Source: Auraticoccus monumenti (lineage in GTDB: Bacteria; Actinomycetota; Actinomycetes; Propionibacteriales; Propionibacteriaceae). From it: DNA of 64,000 nt. This document shows, in pieces, positions 60,274 through 64,000 of this stretch. Numbering within the stretch: position 1 is the first letter of the stretch; each line of letters begins with the position of its first letter. The DNA is taken from positions 1,302,001 to 1,366,000 of the forward strand of contig NZ_LT629688.1 of the NCBI RefSeq assembly GCF_900101785.1, read 5' to 3'. The notes beneath the pieces are model-generated. The model saw only the letters and a program-made list of their open reading frames with translations. It made no database searches and was not told where the DNA came from. Made by a program: the position numbers and the translations under genes.

Positions 60274-62748
60274 TCAGCGCACCTTCTGCCCGTCGACGGT
60301 GTGGGTGGCACCGAGCCACCGGATGTCGCGCGGCAGACCGCTCTCCTCCGCGACCCGGGCCGGGAGCCGCTGCGCCACGGACCCGGCAAGGGCCTGCGTC
60401 GCCGACCTGGCCACCCCGGCCTTGGTGAGACCCGTGGTGCCGTCCAGCTCCTCGCTGTCCTGGTCCCTGCCCGTGACCCGCTGGTGGGCCGAGAGGGAGC
60501 TGTGCACGGAGGGCTTGTCGTTCTTGCGCGCCCAGGCGGTCACCACGCCGGGGCTCGCGTCGGTGCTCGCGAACACGTTGCCCTCCGAGCTCGTGATCAT
60601 GTCGTTCCCGTTCATGACTCGCTCGTAGGAGTTGGTACTGACGGTGGCGCTCGCCTTCCCACCGGCGTGGAGCACGTTGTTGCCGAGGGTGATGTTGCGG
60701 CTGATCCACGGCATGGCGGTGTCTGGTCGGGGACGTCGCGGGTCCGCGCCCATGGCCTTGCCGTCGTTGCGGCGCTTGTCCAGGGTGACGGCGACCGCGT
60801 TGCGGTTGCCGGCGATGGAGTTGTTCCAGATCGCCACGTTGTCGGAGTTGGCCACCAGGATCCCGTCGAAGGCGTTGCCGGTGATGACGTTGTCGGCCAC
60901 CACCGCCGTGGACGACAGCTCCAGGACGACCCCGTAGCGGTGGTTCCCCGTGATGGTGTTCCCGACGACGGTGATGTCGTGCACGGAGTGGTCGGTCCAG
61001 AAGGCCGACCCCCACGTCCCGCTGAGGTGGCTGTTGGTCAGGCTCACCCCGCGGCTCGTGGTGATCTTGAACCCGCCGGCGGCTGGGGTCGGGTTGAAGC
61101 GCTGGTCGTTGTTGTCCTCCAGACGCAGGTCGTTCACCCGGAGGTTGTCCGCCTTGTTGCCCTGGAGACCCATCTGGCCGCTGCCACGGATGGTGACGCC
61201 CTCCAGGACGCAGTTCGCGCCGTAGACGCCGATACCAGCGGTCGCGGAGTCCTCGACCACGATGTTCTCGAGCCTCATCGACGGGTAGTAGGTCGTGATC
61301 ACGCCCTGAGAGGGGACGGAGTTGGCGTACCGCTTCACCCCGAAACCGCGGATGGTCGATCCGGGCGCCCGCAGTGAGATGGCGGTGGCCAGGGTGCTGG
61401 CCTCGACCAGGCGACCGGCGGGGTCGCTGCCGATCCAGAGCCGATCCGCCCTGTTGTCCACGTAGAAGGTCCCCGCCTTCACGTCCTGGACGCGGCGGAC
61501 CTGCCGCTGCTCCTTGCCGTCGATCCAGAGCTGGTCGGGGTGCGCGGCCAGCGGGTAGTCGGGGTTGATCCACTGCCAGCCCGGCTGGGTGCTGTCGGCC
61601 AGGCCCTTGCCGTAGGTGGGACTGGTGTCGAAGTCGGTGTCCCAGCCGCGCTTGACCCAGGCGGCTCCGTCACGGGCGAAGCCCTTGACGGACTCGGCGC
61701 CGTCGAACCACACCGCCTCACCGGGGTAGGCCTGGATGGTGAGCACCCGCTGGGGCGGCACGAGGATGCTCTCGTGGTACCTGCCTGCGCGCAGCACGAC
61801 CGTCTGGCCGTCTCGGGCCCGGTGGATGGCCTGGGTGACGGTGCGGAGCGGCTCGCTCTTGGTACCGCGGGCGGAGTCCTTGCCGCTGGGGGCGACGTAG
61901 AGCGCGTCCGCCGGTGCGCGGTAGGTGGCCTTGCCGACCGGGAGGGACCCGATCGAGGCGCCAGCCCCGGTCGTGGGCGCGCCGGGCTTCGGGCTCGGGG
62001 TGGCCGTCGGAGGCGGAGAGGCGACAGCGGGTCCTCCGACGGAGAAGGCGTGGGTGGTGATCGTGGCAGCCTTCTTGTGCGAACCGGACACGTAACCCCA
62101 GAGGCCGACCGGACCAGAGCGCGTCAGGCGCTCGGACGAGCGGTCGTCGAAGCGGGTGTGCCACGACGTGGAGCTCGAGCCGACAGGGTGGACCCGGCTC
62201 GCGAGGCTGACGCTCGTGCTGCCGCTCACCGACAGCTCCACCCGGAGCCGTTGGCCGGGTTCCACGACGTCCAGCGCCTTGGTGGCCAGGATCTTCTCCC
62301 GGCCGCCGGGCCCGACCCGCATCAGCTCGCTGTGGAGGCGGTAGGCGGAGTCCACGCGCAACCGCCCGCGGTAGCGCGAGCCGTCACCGTCCACCCTGGC
62401 CTCGACGGCGTAGTAGAAGCCAGGGACGGAGGGGAGGGTCAGCTCCGCCCGCACCAGACCGTCCTCGACGGAGGTCGTGGCCAGCCGCGCGGAGAAGGAC
62501 CGCCCAGGCTGCACGTTGCCGACGGATGCGGTCTTGTTGCTCACAGCCCTGCTGGTGCCTCCCGTGACTTCCCAGCTGCCGCCGCTGTCGGCTCGACCCC
62601 ACCCCTGCGCCACCGTGCGCTGGAAGGTGTCGCTGATGCTGACGGCAGCTCGGGCGGGTGTGAGAGGAGCGGAGAGGGCCAGCACGAGGAGGAGGCCCAG
62701 CGTCACGCTGAGGAGTCGACGGAGGCTGCGGGGGAGGAACGGGGGCAC
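60274..62748 (-). CDS. Secreted right-handed beta-helix protein with N-terminal jelly-roll-like module
   Basis: An 824-residue secreted protein. GTG 62748 has AAGGAG six bases upstream and gives the signal peptide SLRRLLSVTLGLLLVLALSA. Residues about 35-235 form a beta-rich module (DTFQRTVAQGWGRADSGGSW) homologous to the C-terminus of the PKD protein. A Pro-rich linker follows, then a parallel beta-helix (about 290-700) with ALYVAPSGKDSARGT, AIHRARDGQTVVLRAGRY and repeated N-rich turns (NTITGN, NVITGN, NSIAGN). This fold is used by polysaccharide lyases, hydrolases and epimerases. It converges on the BY-kinase gene and may trim or modify the same polymer; catalytic residues are not assignable. 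Confidence 0.87.
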   Translation of the reverse strand: MPPFLPRSLRRLLSVTLGLLLVLALSAPLTPARAAVSISDTFQRTVAQGWGRADSGGSWEVTGGTSRAVSNKTASVGNVQPGRSFSARLATTSVEDGLVRAELTLPSVPGFYYAVEARVDGDGSRYRGRLRVDSAYRLHSELMRVGPGGREKILATKALDVVEPGQRLRVELSVSGSTSVSLASRVHPVGSSSTSWHTRFDDRSSERLTRSGPVGLWGYVSGSHKKAATITTHAFSVGGPAVASPPPTATPSPKPGAPTTGAGASIGSLPVGKATYRAPADALYVAPSGKDSARGTKSEPLRTVTQAIHRARDGQTVVLRAGRYHESILVPPQRVLTIQAYPGEAVWFDGAESVKGFARDGAAWVKRGWDTDFDTSPTYGKGLADSTQPGWQWINPDYPLAAHPDQLWIDGKEQRQVRRVQDVKAGTFYVDNRADRLWIGSDPAGRLVEASTLATAISLRAPGSTIRGFGVKRYANSVPSQGVITTYYPSMRLENIVVEDSATAGIGVYGANCVLEGVTIRGSGQMGLQGNKADNLRVNDLRLEDNNDQRFNPTPAAGGFKITTSRGVSLTNSHLSGTWGSAFWTDHSVHDITVVGNTITGNHRYGVVLELSSTAVVADNVITGNAFDGILVANSDNVAIWNNSIAGNRNAVAVTLDKRRNDGKAMGADPRRPRPDTAMPWISRNITLGNNVLHAGGKASATVSTNSYERVMNGNDMITSSEGNVFASTDASPGVVTAWARKNDKPSVHSSLSAHQRVTGRDQDSEELDGTTGLTKAGVARSATQALAGSVAQRLPARVAEESGLPRDIRWLGATHTVDGQKVR

Positions 62749-62931
62749 GGGTACTCCTTGGACGTCGGCTGCACCTGGGCCCCCGGCAGCGCGAAGTGGG
62801 CACACTGTGACACGACACCTCCGATACCGACGAGTCGACGTCTCAGCAGGTGGATGGTCGAGGTGGTCCGTGATCCACCCCGGTCAGGTGGTGCTCCCAC
62901 CCAGCCGCTGCGCGGTCCTGTCCCAGTCAGC

Positions 62932-63804
62932 TCACAAGGAGGTGGCCTGCCGCTCGTGCGGGCGGGTGGGGTCCGAGGGGGTGCTGAGCTGTTCGGGGTC
63001 GAAGTCGTGCTCCGGAGCCGTGCGCGAGGTCTCCAGACGCAGTCCGGGCCCGGCCAACCGCTGGGCGAGCTCGGGGAAGCTGGAGAAGTGCGGGCCCACG
63101 AGGTGGCTGGAGCTCGCCAGCAGGTACAGGTCGGTGACCGCCTCCTGGAGGCCGACGCGGGTATTGTAACCCCCCGTCTTCTTCAGGCTCACGCAGCCCG
63201 GGACCTCCTGGGCGATCCTCGCTGCGGCCTCGGGGCTGTCGGCCGAGACGAAGAAACGGAGAGCCGGGTGCTGGCTGCGGAGCGCCCTGAGCCGGGCGAT
63301 GTACCACTCCACAGGTGATGCCAGCAGCGTCTCCTGGTGCGACACCGGGTGCGCCCGCACCATGACACCGACGTAGGGGGACCGGCCGAGGTCACGGGTG
63401 TGGAAGTCGGTGACCGCGTCCCGGATGCCGGCCACGGGTGGCACCTGCTGCAGCGTCCGCTCCCAGGGGCCGGCGGCTTCGGGCAGGTGGAGGGCGTGTG
63501 CGGTGCGGATCTGCCACACGCGCTCCTCCGTGGCGCCGTCGAGCCAGGCCAGCTTCTCGTCCCGGTAGGGGTAGCGCGCGGTGAGCGCCCTCGAGGCCAG
63601 GCGCGGCAGCGGGCGGTCGCGCACCTCCCAGAGCTGGTCGAGGCGGGCCCCGAAGGGCTTCCCGACCGACCAGACGAACCGCAGCCCGCGCCCGGTGCTG
63701 TCAGCCAGGGCCTTGGCGCCGAACACCACACGCATCCGGTTACCCAGACCGTGGTAGGGGCGGGTGACCGCGATGACCAACCGCCGCCGCTCGTGTGGGG
63801 ACAT
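62932..63804 (-). CDS. Putative fucosyltransferase-like glycosyltransferase
   Basis: A 290-residue protein. Near the N-terminus RPYHGLGNRMRVVFGAKALADSTGRGLRFVW resembles the G-GNR(M/L) segment of NodZ/alpha-1,2- and O-fucosyltransferases, and VGVMVRAHPVSHQET has the Arg-containing nucleotide-sugar loop of that superfamily (HxRxxD-like, here VRAHP). The C-terminal part carries FFVSADSPEAAARIA and LYLLASSSHLVGPHFSSFPELAQRL, also typical. ATG 63804 is preferred over an upstream in-frame start with Arg-rich sequence. The assignment is moderate; the donor sugar is not known. Confidence 0.72.
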   Translation of the reverse strand: MSPHERRRLVIAVTRPYHGLGNRMRVVFGAKALADSTGRGLRFVWSVGKPFGARLDQLWEVRDRPLPRLASRALTARYPYRDEKLAWLDGATEERVWQIRTAHALHLPEAAGPWERTLQQVPPVAGIRDAVTDFHTRDLGRSPYVGVMVRAHPVSHQETLLASPVEWYIARLRALRSQHPALRFFVSADSPEAAARIAQEVPGCVSLKKTGGYNTRVGLQEAVTDLYLLASSSHLVGPHFSSFPELAQRLAGPGLRLETSRTAPEHDFDPEQLSTPSDPTRPHERQATSL

Positions 63805-63883
63805 CTGGGACCACCGTTCGCTTGCCGTCGACTGCCTGGTGCTCCATCCTAGGATCGGACGGCCACGTGATCGGGGGATCGGT

Positions 63884-64000
63884 ATGGATGTCCTGGTGGT
63901 GTGCACCGGAAACGTGTGTCGGTCTCCTGCGACCCAGCTCATGATGCGTCACGGCGTCGACGGTCTGCCCGGTCTGCCGCCGGGCGTCCTGATCAGCAGC
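63884..64000 (+). CDS. Low-molecular-weight protein tyrosine phosphatase (5' part)
   Basis: From ATG 63884 (GGGGGA upstream) the frame reads MDVLVVCTGNVCRSPATQLM, where VCTGNVCRSP is the CX5R P-loop of this family (catalytic Cys at residue 7). Only 39 codons are inside the window. In polysaccharide loci this Wzb-type enzyme dephosphorylates the BY-kinase, so it fits the kinase at 58362. The gene runs divergently from the fucosyltransferase-like gene. Confidence 0.88.
   Translation, partial: MDVLVVCTGNVCRSPATQLMMRHGVDGLPGLPPGVLISS

Overview
The window is chromosomal DNA from a very GC-rich Gram-positive bacterium, almost certainly an actinomycete. Evidence: frequent GTG starts, ATGA/GTGA start-stop overlaps, RNase J, a SCO2322-family protein, a MoxR/DUF58/transglutaminase-like/FHA cluster, an EspC-like type VII secretion helper, and an RNA resembling the actinobacterial 6C class. 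Propionibacteriales is a guess. I found no tRNA, rRNA, IS element, phage or CRISPR array.

Left part (1-15.2 kb): a MerR regulator cut by the window edge with a small membrane ORF before it; a RibD_C reductase; a phosphoketolase; an ArsR/SRPBCC/DUF6069 operon behind two perfect palindromes; a C-loop RNA; then MerR, SulP, RF3, RNase J, a second SulP about 93% identical to the first, and an MFS exporter, all on the minus strand. Both sulP genes and the MFS gene are preceded by the same dyad (ACYCTA-N9-TAGAGW), suggesting one MerR regulon.

Middle part (15.3-48.4 kb): a 2046-residue envelope protein made of Ig-like and FnIII domains leads a cluster of MoxR ATPase, DUF58, a transglutaminase-like membrane protein lacking all three catalytic residues, and an RDD-FHA protein. 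AI-2E-family transporter and dcd genes follow, then a three-gene set ending in a helical-domain/lipase fusion that looks like a type VII secretion effector. Next come a GT-C-like membrane protein, a ribbon-helix-helix protein with a four-box operator, CstA-YbdD, an EtfD-like Fe-S membrane oxidoreductase, a SCO2322 protein, a complete quaternary-amine ABC importer whose ATPase has a long acidic tail, phenylalanine hydroxylase, a catalytically degenerate SDR and deoxyribose-phosphate aldolase.

Right part (48.7-64 kb): an exopolysaccharide locus with two glycosyltransferases, an exported Pro/Ser-rich protein, a 1254-residue propeller/LamG/PKD surface protein, pyruvyl transferase, Wzx-like flippase, Wzy-like polymerase, a fused chain-length regulator/BY-kinase, a secreted beta-helix protein and the start of a low-molecular-weight tyrosine phosphatase. 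Between kinase and beta-helix genes lies a mosaic of decayed pieces of both, one piece inverted. The PKD and beta-helix proteins share a homologous module of about 190 residues, a candidate binder of the local polysaccharide.
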